Of a stretch of DNA of 33,264 nt, positions 1-7,883 are shown piece by piece. The notes beneath the pieces are model-generated. The model ran no database searches, was not told the DNA's origin, and worked only from the letters and a program-made list of their open reading frames with translations. The position numbers and the translations under genes were made by a program. The first letter of the stretch is position 1, and every line of letters begins with the position of its first letter. This stretch comes from Acidobacteriota bacterium (GTDB lineage Bacteria > Acidobacteriota > Aminicenantia > Aminicenantales > UBA4085): positions 1 through 33,264 of the forward strand of contig JAAZPG010000136.1 in NCBI GenBank assembly GCA_012797375.1. The letters are read 5' to 3'.

Positions 1-419
1 AGGACGGCGATCTCGCCGTTTGCCGGCTCGTCCCCTTCCAGCCGGGTGCCGTCCGCCTCGAGAATAAACCGCAAGGTTTTCGTCGACCGGGCCACGGCCA
101 CCCGCCGGTCGCGGCGGACGCGCTTCATCCAAGTGATCTGGACGATCATGTCCGGCGGAGCGTCTTCCCCCGGAAGGACGATCGAGACGGCGATATCCTT
201 ATACGTGTCGTCGTCGCCCTCCCCGATGAAGAATTCCTGGCGGATGAATCGTTCGCCGGGACGGGCCGGCATGGTCTGGACTTCCTCGTAAATCCGGCGG
301 AAGAGATCCGAAACCTCTTGTTCCAGAACGAAAACGACATCCGTTCCGGCCGGCCCCGCGATCATAAAGACCAGGGCCGCCGCCAGTCGTTTTCGTGTCC
401 GAAGCGAAAAAGCCGACAT
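1..419 (-). CDS. Exported protein of unknown function (3' end beyond window)
   Basis: I do not recognise this protein. Translation from the ATG at 417-419 stays open to the left window edge, giving about 139 residues of an incomplete product. The start MSAFSLRTRKRLAAALVFMI has basic residues followed by a hydrophobic stretch, which suggests a signal peptide or membrane anchor; no lipobox cysteine is seen. The visible mature part is charged and looks like alternating beta strands and short helices (for example VSIVLPGEDAPPDMIVQITW). An AAAGGG sequence lies about 11 bases before the ATG and is a weak ribosome site. The gene diverges from the small gene at 559. Reading frame and start are supported by continuity and codon character; function is unknown. 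Confidence 0.6.
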   Translation of the reverse strand, partial: MSAFSLRTRKRLAAALVFMIAGPAGTDVVFVLEQEVSDLFRRIYEEVQTMPARPGERFIRQEFFIGEGDDDTYKDIAVSIVLPGEDAPPDMIVQITWMKRVRRDRRVAVARSTKTLRFILEADGTRLEGDEPANGEIAV

Positions 420-513
420 GAGCCGTTCTTGCCCTTTGAGATAAGGGTAAACCGGAAAAAGCGTCGCGTCAATGAATCCGGACTTTTAAAACAGCTTCCC
501 GGGCCGGCGCTCC

Positions 514-530
514 TTGGCACATTCCTTGCA
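514..530 (+). promoter_or_regulatory. Sigma-54 (-24/-12) promoter
   Basis: The sequence TTGGCACATTCCTTGCA matches the sigma-54 consensus YTGGCACGNNNNTTGCW at all fixed positions but one (A for G after TGGCAC). The spacing between the GG and GC dinucleotides is the required 10 bases. The expected transcription start is near 541, just before the ribosome site AAGGAG of the small gene at 559. Sigma-54 promoters need an AAA+ enhancer-binding activator; no such gene is in the window. Confidence 0.65.
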
Positions 531-558
531 GGTATGAAAAGGGACAAGGAGAAATCAA

Positions 559-759
559 ATGGAGCTTGAGAGGGAAACGGCTTTGATGCTTATGGATCTC
601 TTGGCTTTTGCCTATACCCAGAACCCCTCCCGGAAGACGAAGAATGAATTCGAGAGCGCTTGCCGCCTCGGCGACGCCCTATCTTTACCCGAGGTGAATG
701 TCTTCCGGGAGCTCGTCTCCGGGCTCGAGCAGGAATTGGTTGAGCTCCAAGCCGACTGA
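559..759 (+). CDS. Small hypothetical protein (66 aa), sigma-54-driven
   Basis: A 66-residue acidic, probably all-helical soluble protein with no signal peptide, cysteine or recognisable domain. The start is well placed: AAGGAG ends about eight bases before the ATG. Upstream is a near-perfect sigma-54 promoter (514-530), and downstream a GC stem with a short T run (827-848). It therefore looks like a complete monocistronic unit, which is the main argument that such a short frame is real. A frame on the other strand covers the same bases but has no such signals. Small helical proteins under sigma-54 could be regulators or adaptors in stress or nitrogen control, but nothing in the sequence decides this. 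Confidence 0.6.
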   Translation: MELERETALMLMDLLAFAYTQNPSRKTKNEFESACRLGDALSLPEVNVFRELVSGLEQELVELQAD

Positions 760-826
760 GGCTGTTCGAACTCGGGCTGAGGGCCGCAAGATCAAACGCC
801 GCGAATAAATCCGGCGATGCTTCCTC

Positions 827-848
827 CTCGGCCTCGAGGCCGAGTTTT
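827..848 (+). terminator. Rho-independent terminator of the small gene
   Basis: A perfect 7-bp stem (CTCGGCC 827-833, GGCCGAG 838-844) with loop TCGA is followed by TTTT and a pyrimidine-rich stretch. It lies 67 bases after the stop at 759 and points in the direction of the small gene. Confidence 0.6.
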
Positions 849-857
849 CCTCTTCCC

Positions 858-890
858 AAAAAAATCCCGGGGCCCTTCGGGGCCCCGGGA
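858..890 (-). terminator. Rho-independent terminator of the M16 operon
   Basis: A perfect 11-bp stem (865-875 with 880-890) and a four-base loop is followed, on the minus strand, by seven T residues (858-864 are all A on plus, except T865 which closes the stem). It lies 36 bases past the stop of the M16 gene ending at 927. It is the strongest intrinsic terminator in the window. Confidence 0.85.
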
Positions 891-926
891 CGATGAAATC
901 GACGGATCAATCAGAAGGACCGCCCT

Positions 927-2387
927 TTATTTGATCTCCTCCCCCGTCAGGGGATCGATGAGATTGAGACGGTGGACCTTGCCCAGCTTGTCCAAGGGGC
1001 CGGCCCATTTGTCGCCGCCGTCGTTGCACGGCTCGAAGTCGCCGACGATCAGGATGACCATCTGATCCGGGCGGATGTACTTCCGGGCGACGTCCTGGAC
1101 CCGATCCTTGGTGACGGCCTTGATCTTGTCCCGGAAGGTTTTGAACTCGTTCATCGGCTTTCCTTGCATCTCCAGGTTAGCGAAAGCGGTCATCGTCGCT
1201 TGGGGCATCTCGAACTGGCTGGAGAAGCTGTCGATGTAATAACTGACGGCCGTGTCCATCTCCTCGTCCGTGACCGGCTCCAGTCGGATGCGGTTGAATT
1301 CCGCCTGGATCAGGGAAACGGCATAGCCGACCGTGGACGACTTGGTCTGAACGTAGCCGGCGAACGTGCCCGGGAAGCCCCAGCGGGTGGTGAACCGGCT
1401 GCCCTGGTTGTAGGACAGGCCTTCGTCCGAACGCACCTTGGTCGTGATGCGAGAGGTGAAGCTTCCTCCTCCGAGGATGAAGTTCATCACCTGCACGGCC
1501 GGGTAATCGGGGTGGGTGTCCTCGAGGCCGAGATGACCGAGACTGATGTAGCCTTGGTTGATGGGTTTCTGGATGAAATAGACGCCCGGCTCCGGGGACG
1601 GAAACGACTTGGAAAACGCCGGTATCGCGGGCTTCCGTCCCTTCCAAGCGCGGATGATCTTGTTGATCCCGGCCTCCAGGCCGGCCTTGGAAAAATCCCC
1701 CGAGGCGGCCAGGATGACGTTACCCGGGACGAAATAACGGGCATGGACCGCTTTAAGGTCGGCCGGGGTGACATTCTCATAGGATGATTTCATCGGCCGG
1801 CGGGTCAAGGCATGCCGGCCGTACAGGAGCTTTTCGTATTCCCGATTCAGGATCATCCCCGGCTGATCGTTGGCCTGGCGAAGCTGCTCGATCGCCCGGG
1901 CCTTGGCCAGGGCGAAGGGCGGCTCGCGGAATTCGGGGTTCATCAGGACGTCGAAGAACAGGGCCAAGCCCTCGTCCAGGTCCTTGCTCAGGACGAACAG
2001 GTTGAGGGACGAGGTCCGTTCTCCAACGGCGAATGTCAGCGATCCGCCCAGAAAATCGATCCGTTCCTCGATGGACGCGCCCTCGCGGGTCTTCGTTCCG
2101 CCCCGGATGAGCGTGTCGCCGAGCAGGACGTCCAATCCCTCCTTGCCTTCGGGAACATAGAGACTCCCGAAATCGATCAAGGCGGAAATGTTGACCGCGG
2201 GCAGGGACCGGTCCTCCTGGACATACGCCCGCAAGCCGTTGGCCAGGACCGTCCGGAACGCCTTGGGATCGGGCGGCTCATAGGTCAGGGCGGGGAATTT
2301 TAAATCGGACGGCTTCGTCACTTGAGCCAGGCCCGAGGCAAGGACGAGGATGAACACGCCGATCATCAAGCTGATTGTTTTTTTCAT
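927..2387 (-). CDS. M16 family peptidase-like protein, non-catalytic subunit
   Basis: A 486-residue exported M16 (pitrilysin/processing-peptidase) homologue. The first 22 residues form a signal peptide (MKKTISLMIGVFILVLASGL). The N-terminal M16 domain aligns with the family (VLANGLRAYVQEDRSLPAVN) but the zinc site HxxEH is replaced by EGLDVLLGD near residues 83-91, so it cannot bind zinc in the usual way. The C-terminal domain keeps the substrate-binding-type stretch VRSDEGLSYNQGSRF. It begins 15 bases after the upstream catalytic M16 gene stops, with the ribosome site GGGAGG. In M16B enzymes an active and an inactive subunit commonly form a heterodimer, and this pair fits that pattern. It probably acts in the periplasm on oligopeptides. 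Confidence 0.9.
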   Translation of the reverse strand: MKKTISLMIGVFILVLASGLAQVTKPSDLKFPALTYEPPDPKAFRTVLANGLRAYVQEDRSLPAVNISALIDFGSLYVPEGKEGLDVLLGDTLIRGGTKTREGASIEERIDFLGGSLTFAVGERTSSLNLFVLSKDLDEGLALFFDVLMNPEFREPPFALAKARAIEQLRQANDQPGMILNREYEKLLYGRHALTRRPMKSSYENVTPADLKAVHARYFVPGNVILAASGDFSKAGLEAGINKIIRAWKGRKPAIPAFSKSFPSPEPGVYFIQKPINQGYISLGHLGLEDTHPDYPAVQVMNFILGGGSFTSRITTKVRSDEGLSYNQGSRFTTRWGFPGTFAGYVQTKSSTVGYAVSLIQAEFNRIRLEPVTDEEMDTAVSYYIDSFSSQFEMPQATMTAFANLEMQGKPMNEFKTFRDKIKAVTKDRVQDVARKYIRPDQMVILIVGDFEPCNDGGDKWAGPLDKLGKVHRLNLIDPLTGEEIK

Positions 2388-2402
2388 CGCCGCTTTCCTC
2401 CC

Positions 2403-3923
2403 TTACCGGCCCGTCGTCCGCGTGTAGACGGCGGTCAGGCTGTTGTCCTTGACGAAATATTTCACCGCGACGCGCTTGATGTCGTCGTTGGTCACGTTCT
2501 GGACGGCCTCATTGTCGGCGAGGATCGAGCGCCAGCCCCGGTGAAGCTCGGCCCGGCCGACGGCGCTCGCCAGTCCGGCCGAAAAGGACAAGCTGCGAAC
2601 GAAATTGGCCTCGCTCCGGTTCTTGATTTTTTGAATTTCATCGCCGGTCACGCCGTCCGTCTTGATGTTCTCGATCTCGGCCCAGATTTCTCTCTCCAGA
2701 TCCTCCGGCTTGACGCCTTTGTCCAGACGGGGCGAACCGCTGAACTGGAACGCGCCGACGTACCATTGGGGCCGGTGGAACGCCGCGGCCGAGACGGCCA
2801 GCTGTTTTTCCCGGACCAGGATCTTCTCCAAGCGGCCTGTTCCGCCGCCTCCGCCGCGGGGACCGCCGAAGCCGCCCCGGCCGCCGCCGGCGCCGAGGAT
2901 GCCGGCCAGGACGGTCAAAGGCGCCGCGTCGGGATGGCCGGCCGGAGGGGTATGGAACATCATCTGAAGGCTGGTCGGAGCGGCACCTTCCCCGTACATC
3001 CTTTTCTCCGCGTACTGGGGAGGCTCCGACGTCCGGATCGGCTCGACGTCGGGGCCCCGGGGGATGGGCCCGAAATATTTCTCGGCCAAGGCGAAGATGT
3101 GATCGGGTTTCACGTCGCCGACATAGATGGCCACGGCGTTGTTGGGGATGTAGTACCGGTTGTGAAATTCGATCATGTCGGCCTTGGTCATCTTCTTGAG
3201 GTCGTCCATCCAGCCGATAACGTCCCAGTGGTAGGGGGAAGCGGCGTAAAAGGCGGCCCCGACTTGTTCCCGGAACAGGTAGCCGGGGCTGTTCTCGCTC
3301 AGCCGCCGCTCTTCCATCACGACGTCCTTTTCGGAATAGAATTCCCGAAAATAAGCGTTCCGCATCCGGTCGGCTTCCAGGAGCATTTGAAGCTCGACCT
3401 TGTTGGAGGGTAGAGTCACGTAATATCCCGTGCTTTCCTGGCTCGTCGAGGCGTTGAGGCCGGTGCCGCCGTTCTTCATGTACAACTCCCAGAGGTCATC
3501 CTTGACGATGAAGGCTTTTTCGGCGGCGGTCAGCTCATCGGCTTTTTTTTGGAGCTCGACGATTTTGGCCGGATCGCCGTCCGGCTTCCAATACTTTTCC
3601 CGGTAGATTTGGTCCATGACCTCGTCGATCCGCCGGTCGAGGGCCGCATCCTTCTCGAAATCGGTCACGCCCATCATTTTCGTGCCCTTGAACATCATAT
3701 GCTCGTGGACGTGGGCGATGCCGGTGATGCCGGGCCGCTCGTTGATCGATCCTACCTTGTAATAGACATGGCCGACGACGCGGGGCACGCCCGGATTGGG
3801 GATCACCAGGATTTTCATCCCGTTCCCCAGGGTCTGCTCCTTGACGTCCAGGGTGATCGACCCGGCCGCGGCGAGGGCGGCCAGGACGAGCACCGCGAGC
3901 GAAAGCGTCAAGACGCGCTTCAT
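2403..3923 (-). CDS. M16 family zinc peptidase, catalytic subunit
   Basis: A 506-residue zinc metallopeptidase of family M16. A signal peptide occupies about residues 1-20. The inverted zinc motif HxxEH is present as HVHEH at residues 71-75, and the likely third ligand is Glu163 in NASTSQEST, further away than usual because of a charged helical insert between them. A glycine-rich loop (residues about 335-355, GAGGGRGGFGGPRGGGGGTG) sits near the domain linker and is unusually flexible for the family. The start has a very strong ribosome site, GAGGAGGAGG. It leads a two-gene operon with its catalytically dead partner downstream and likely cleaves peptides in the periplasm for nutrition or quality control. 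Confidence 0.92.
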   Translation of the reverse strand: MKRVLTLSLAVLVLAALAAAGSITLDVKEQTLGNGMKILVIPNPGVPRVVGHVYYKVGSINERPGITGIAHVHEHMMFKGTKMMGVTDFEKDAALDRRIDEVMDQIYREKYWKPDGDPAKIVELQKKADELTAAEKAFIVKDDLWELYMKNGGTGLNASTSQESTGYYVTLPSNKVELQMLLEADRMRNAYFREFYSEKDVVMEERRLSENSPGYLFREQVGAAFYAASPYHWDVIGWMDDLKKMTKADMIEFHNRYYIPNNAVAIYVGDVKPDHIFALAEKYFGPIPRGPDVEPIRTSEPPQYAEKRMYGEGAAPTSLQMMFHTPPAGHPDAAPLTVLAGILGAGGGRGGFGGPRGGGGGTGRLEKILVREKQLAVSAAAFHRPQWYVGAFQFSGSPRLDKGVKPEDLEREIWAEIENIKTDGVTGDEIQKIKNRSEANFVRSLSFSAGLASAVGRAELHRGWRSILADNEAVQNVTNDDIKRVAVKYFVKDNSLTAVYTRTTGR

Positions 3924-4271
3924 GCGGATCCTCCTCCTCGTGAAATTGAAATGGTCGGGAGCCGGCCGGGACGGCCGGAAAACAGAAACCGCTCTCCCTT
4001 CTTATTAGACGCCCCGGGCCCCGTCTTCTTCCCTCATCGGAAGCGGCCCGATCATCGCCCCCCTCATGGGAGGGACGATAAAAAAAACGATCCATAAAAA
4101 GAGGTCCCGGCGGCGTTTCCTCCGGCCGGCTGAAAGACGATCGTCGGTCTCATCGAAAAACGAATCCACCAAGGCCGCCGGAGGGAGCAGCCGCGAAAAG
4201 CGGGGAAATCCCTCCCTCTGAAGCGTTCTTGATTGAAATCAATGAATTCCCGGAGTCCCGGCTTCCCTGAA
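3924..4271. other. 348-base intergenic region with no gene identified
   Basis: This lies between the C69 stop at 4272 and the M16 start at 3923, both on the minus strand, so it should hold the 3' end of one operon and the promoter of the next. I see a perfect small inverted repeat TTGATT-N2-AATCAA near 4229-4242, a palindrome GACGATCGTC near 4137-4146 and an A8 tract near 4078-4087. None makes a convincing promoter or terminator. Short open frames here lack ribosome sites and are not called. Confidence 0.5.
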
Positions 4272-6251
4272 TCATTTGATTTTCTCATAAGTTAAAGACG
4301 AGGGGCCTTGGTGGTAAGTAAAAGACTCGACGCCTCCCGTTTCCGATTCTTTGAAAACCAGGTAAACCAAAGGAGCCACGCGGAAAAATCGTTTTCCCTC
4401 CGCATCCGGGGGACGCAGCTCGTAGGTTTTCTGTCCGGAGATTTTCAACGCCAGGCTGTTGTTCTTGATGACAATCTCCAGGGTTTCGTCGAGCTCGTCG
4501 CCGTGGTACTCCCCAAGAAATTTCCGGAGCTCTTCCAGGGGAATCTCCGGCGGCAGGACGATTCCCTTTCGCGGCAGCTCGAAGGACATCGCCCCCCGGC
4601 GGAAGATCATGGCCGTGACGCCGAATTCGGGCCGCCGGCTGAAGGAAACGCCGGCTTGGGGAGAGGCGGCGAGGGCCCGGAAGCCCTCGGCGTCCGGCGG
4701 ACGAAGCTCAAGGGCGCCCTGTCCCGGGATCTCCAGGAACAGGCGGCCGTCCCGGGCCGAGACGTTCCATTCCGCGTCCGCGAAAGCCCCGAAATTGGCG
4801 ATATAGACGCCCGCCTCTTCCGGCGCCGCCGATTTGTCTGAACCGGCCGGTTTCCAGGAATCCCGAAGCGCCCGGGCCGCGGCCGCGGCTCTTTCGACGC
4901 AGGCGGCCGAGAAATCGTCCAACACCCGGGCCGCTTCCACGGTCTTTCCGGCCTTCCGTAGTTCCGTGGCCGACTTGAGGACAGGCGGGAGGGCGGCGGC
5001 GAAGGATTGTTCCAAAGCGTCGAATTCCTTTCGGACGGCCGCGAGCCGGCCCGGCCGGTCGAGATTGACGAGGTCGGTCAAGTCGCGGAAGACCCACCAG
5101 TAGGAATCGGGCGAATACCGGTCGGTCGGGGCCGTCTCCGGCGCGACGACGCGCTTCCCCGCCGTTCCGGCGGCCGAGAGGAAGGCCGGAAGCTCCGTTC
5201 CATGAACAAAGAACGGGACGAAAATCCCGCTTGAGGGGACGGACGCGCACCACCAGAAAACGGGGAGTCCGCCGCCGTCGGCGGGAAGCGAGGCGACACA
5301 GGAGCTGGCCGTCGCATCCAGGTCCAGGCTCGGGTCGGTGGACCGGTCGCGGGCGATCCGCTTCATCCAAGATTCGTCGATCGATCCGGATTTTTCCCGG
5401 AGAAGCCCAAGGGAACAGTTCGCCCGGACTTGGGCTCTCCCCCGGGCGATTTCTTGATCCCGTCCCTCGGCCGAATATGCCTGTTCGAAACTGAACGCGG
5501 CTTCGGAGCTTCCCTTCCACCAGCCTTTCTCCCGGGCATGGGCCGCAAGGTCGGCCGACGACAAGTCAAGGGAACCGCCCAGGCTCAGGGTGTTGGAGAT
5601 CGAGGCCGTTCCGCCCTCGATCCTCTTCGCCGCCCAGCGGATTCCGGCCGTTTCTAAAATCCAGGCTTCCCTCGGATCGGCGACGAGATAAGAATTGTCA
5701 TACGCGCCTTCCAGCCTTTGGCCGGGAAGGCCGGAGCCGAACTGCCCGTACGTTTCCGTCAAGGCCGCGATCGTTTCCACCGCTTCCTTGGCCGTCCGGC
5801 TTCGCTCCAGGCCGAGGCGGACAAGATCCATTCCGGTCGGGCCCGGCTTCGGTCCCCGGCTTTCCCGGGCGGCGGCGATCGCTTCCTGCAACGGCTTGGT
5901 GGAAACGCCTTCGTTCCCGATGACGACGCCGAACTCGTTGATCCCCTCCTCGTATCCCCAGCACCAATACGGGCCGGAGCCGAGGGTGGCGAATGTCTCC
6001 CCGGCCTGGGGGATGGAAACGCGGCCGAGGTCGATCATCGCGCCGGCCGGCCATGATTTCCGCGGATGAAGGGCCAGCGGCTGGCTGTCGAAAACCGTCC
6101 GATCGCTGTTTTTCGCAAACAGCACCCGCCCCCGGGACACGGCGTCCCTGAGGGCCACCCAAGTGTCGCAGGCGAATCCCGCCGGGGCGAAGAGAAAGCC
6201 GATATTCAGGCCCAAAACGAAAAGAGCGAGGGAAGCAGTCTGTTTTTTCAT
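4272..6251 (-). CDS. Secreted C69 family dipeptidase with duplicated C-terminal domain
   Basis: A 659-residue Ntn-hydrolase of peptidase family C69 (dipeptidase A-like). The start chosen is the ATG at 6249-6251, with GGGGGT as ribosome site, 23 bases after the permease stop; an in-frame extension upstream runs out of frame through the permease gene and is rejected. Residues 1-27 are a signal peptide ending AGFA, so cleavage would expose Cys28 (CDTWVALRDA), the expected N-terminal nucleophile. Family signatures KNSDR and GNEGV follow. Residues about 479-570 and 571-659 look like two copies of a beta-rich domain resembling DUF3471; both contain the identical string ELRPPDAEG. It closes the ABC operon and probably hydrolyses dipeptides outside the cytoplasm. 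Confidence 0.88.
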   Translation of the reverse strand: MKKQTASLALFVLGLNIGFLFAPAGFACDTWVALRDAVSRGRVLFAKNSDRTVFDSQPLALHPRKSWPAGAMIDLGRVSIPQAGETFATLGSGPYWCWGYEEGINEFGVVIGNEGVSTKPLQEAIAAARESRGPKPGPTGMDLVRLGLERSRTAKEAVETIAALTETYGQFGSGLPGQRLEGAYDNSYLVADPREAWILETAGIRWAAKRIEGGTASISNTLSLGGSLDLSSADLAAHAREKGWWKGSSEAAFSFEQAYSAEGRDQEIARGRAQVRANCSLGLLREKSGSIDESWMKRIARDRSTDPSLDLDATASSCVASLPADGGGLPVFWWCASVPSSGIFVPFFVHGTELPAFLSAAGTAGKRVVAPETAPTDRYSPDSYWWVFRDLTDLVNLDRPGRLAAVRKEFDALEQSFAAALPPVLKSATELRKAGKTVEAARVLDDFSAACVERAAAAARALRDSWKPAGSDKSAAPEEAGVYIANFGAFADAEWNVSARDGRLFLEIPGQGALELRPPDAEGFRALAASPQAGVSFSRRPEFGVTAMIFRRGAMSFELPRKGIVLPPEIPLEELRKFLGEYHGDELDETLEIVIKNNSLALKISGQKTYELRPPDAEGKRFFRVAPLVYLVFKESETGGVESFTYHQGPSSLTYEKIK

Positions 6252-6274
6252 CGGATACCCCCCGGCCGCCGGGA

Positions 6275-6964
6275 TTAAAACTCCCGGCGGGCGTAAAACC
6301 TCGTCGAAAGAAAGAGGGACACGAGAAAGGGGATGAAGACAGCCGCCGCGGCGGCCAAGACAAAAAGGGGCGTCCCCAAGGAGAGCCGGAGAACCCGGAC
6401 GGCCCCGAAAATAACGGCCTCCCCGCCGCCCGAAGCGAAGGCGTCCGAGAGGGCGGCCTTGAGCCCGGCCGCGCCCAGCGCGGCGCAAAGGACGCCGGCG
6501 GCCGTGAACAGGAGCGTTCCGCGGCCGAAGCCGAAGCGGTGATAGAACGGAAGGTAGAGAGACAGGAAAAACGCGGTCAGCGGAAAAAACAAGGCCGCCG
6601 CTTCGATCGAAAGAAGCCCGGGGAACCCGCCGGCCGGGCGCGGAACGTGCATCAAGGCGCCCGCCCAGCCGATGATCCCGAAGACCATCGCGCCGCCGGC
6701 GGCCAGCAGGACGGCTCCCAGAAGATAACGGGCGCCGACGATCGACGCTCTCGAGACAGGGAGGCTGAGATAGAGAATTTCGGTTTTGTTCCGATCCTCG
6801 AGGAAAAAGACCGTCGCCTGGCCGGCCAGAGCAAGCGCACCGCCGGCCGCCAGGATGAATCCGGCCGAAAAGAACGGCTGAAGCGAGTAAAGAGATAGGA
6901 CAGCCGCTCCACAGAGCAGAATCCACCGGGCCGCGAGCAGATCTTTCCCGACGAGCTTAAGCAT
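6275..6964 (-). CDS. ABC-2 type transporter permease
   Basis: A 229-residue integral membrane protein with about six hydrophobic segments, including LLAARWILLCGAAVLSLYSL and a C-terminal span before RFYARREF. After the second segment comes EDRNKTEILYLSLPVSRASI, a cytoplasmic loop typical of the YtrC/BcrB-type ABC-2 permeases. Its ATG overlaps the end of the ATPase gene by 8 bases, so the two are translationally coupled and presumably form one transporter. It is a diverged paralogue of the permease at 7884-8555, which has the parallel motif AETFTLSLPVTRREYL. The substrate is unknown; an antibiotic- or peptide-resistance exporter is the usual suggestion for this class. Confidence 0.85.
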   Translation of the reverse strand: MLKLVGKDLLAARWILLCGAAVLSLYSLQPFFSAGFILAAGGALALAGQATVFFLEDRNKTEILYLSLPVSRASIVGARYLLGAVLLAAGGAMVFGIIGWAGALMHVPRPAGGFPGLLSIEAAALFFPLTAFFLSLYLPFYHRFGFGRGTLLFTAAGVLCAALGAAGLKAALSDAFASGGGEAVIFGAVRVLRLSLGTPLFVLAAAAAVFIPFLVSLFLSTRFYARREF

Positions 6965-7874
6965 GGCCGTTTCCCTTGCTCATGAAAAACATGATGTCCT
7001 CGAGGGTGGCCGTTTCGACGATCGCCTCGCGGCCGAACCGCCGGCGGGCTTCGTCGGCCTCGGCCGTCAGGGCATGGACGCCGCAGGCGCTCTGCCGAAT
7101 CCCCTTGAACAAGGGCCGGTTCTCGGCGGCCAGGAGCTCCGGCCCGCCCTTGACCACAACCCAGGCCCCGAGAATCCGGTCCCGGGGCGAGGAGAAAACG
7201 ATCCGGCCGCCGCGGATGAAAGTGATGAAATCGGCAATCCGCTCGAGGTCCGAAGTGATATGGGTGGAGAAGAGGACCGATTTGCCTTCATCCTGGATAA
7301 AAGCCGATAGCTTTCTTAAAAGTTCGCGCCGGAAGACGGGATCCAGGCCCGAGGTCGGCTCGTCGAGGATCAGCAGTTCGGCCTTGTGGGACAAGGCGGC
7401 GGCCAGGGCGAACTTCATTTTCATCCCCCGCGACAGGGTCTTGAATCTTTTTCCCAGAGGCAGCTCGAACTCTTCCGCCAGCCGCCGGAAACAAGCGTCG
7501 TCCCAGTCCCGGTAAAACGGGGCGACTGTTTTCCGGACATCAGCCAGGGTCAAGTGTTCGTAGAAAAACGGCGTGTCGTGGACGAATCCCAACCGGCTTT
7601 TGATCTCCATTTCTCCGGCGATATTGTCCAGGCCAAGGACCCGGATTTCGCCGCCGTCCCGGCGGATGAGGTTCAGGATGAGCTTGATGATCGTCGTTTT
7701 ACCCGCCCCGTTGGGGCCGATCAAGCCCATGATGTACCCCCGGGGCAGGGAGAAGGAGACCTCGTTCAAATGAAACCCGCCGCCCGACCCGGCGGAATCG
7801 GGCGCCGGCCGGGTCAGGCGGCCGGACGGGCTGTAAGACTTGGAAAGGTCCTTGATTTCCAGGGCGCAGTCCAT
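6957..7874 (-). CDS. ABC transporter ATP-binding protein (first of two paralogues)
   Basis: A 305-residue ABC ATPase. Walker A is GPNGAGKT at residues 53-60, the signature is LSRGMKMK, Walker B is LLILDEPTSGLD and the H-loop is STHITSD. The LSxGMKxK signature instead of LSGGQ is common in YtrB/BcrA-type ATPases. Compared with its paralogue at 8548 it carries an extra Gly/Pro/Ser-rich segment of about 17 residues before the first beta strand (residues 16-33). The start has ribosome site AGGAGGGG, 9 bases after the previous permease stop. A C-terminal region after residue 220 resembles the accessory domain of this subfamily. Confidence 0.92.
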   Translation of the reverse strand: MDCALEIKDLSKSYSPSGRLTRPAPDSAGSGGGFHLNEVSFSLPRGYIMGLIGPNGAGKTTIIKLILNLIRRDGGEIRVLGLDNIAGEMEIKSRLGFVHDTPFFYEHLTLADVRKTVAPFYRDWDDACFRRLAEEFELPLGKRFKTLSRGMKMKFALAAALSHKAELLILDEPTSGLDPVFRRELLRKLSAFIQDEGKSVLFSTHITSDLERIADFITFIRGGRIVFSSPRDRILGAWVVVKGGPELLAAENRPLFKGIRQSACGVHALTAEADEARRRFGREAIVETATLEDIMFFMSKGNGHA

Positions 7875-7883
7875 GGCCCCTCC

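Noticed and set aside
972-3413. Plus-strand frames opposite the two M16 genes
   Set aside because: Shadow frames; the M16 zinc motif, signal peptides, ribosome sites and terminator all lie on the minus strand.
4064-4288. 74-codon minus frame after the C69 gene
   Set aside because: No ribosome site and no domain; overlaps the C69 stop region.
6252-6926. N-terminal extension of the C69 frame by 225 codons
   Set aside because: Runs out of frame through the permease gene, which has its own membrane segments and coupling to the ATPase; the ATG at 6251 gives a signal peptide and mature Cys.
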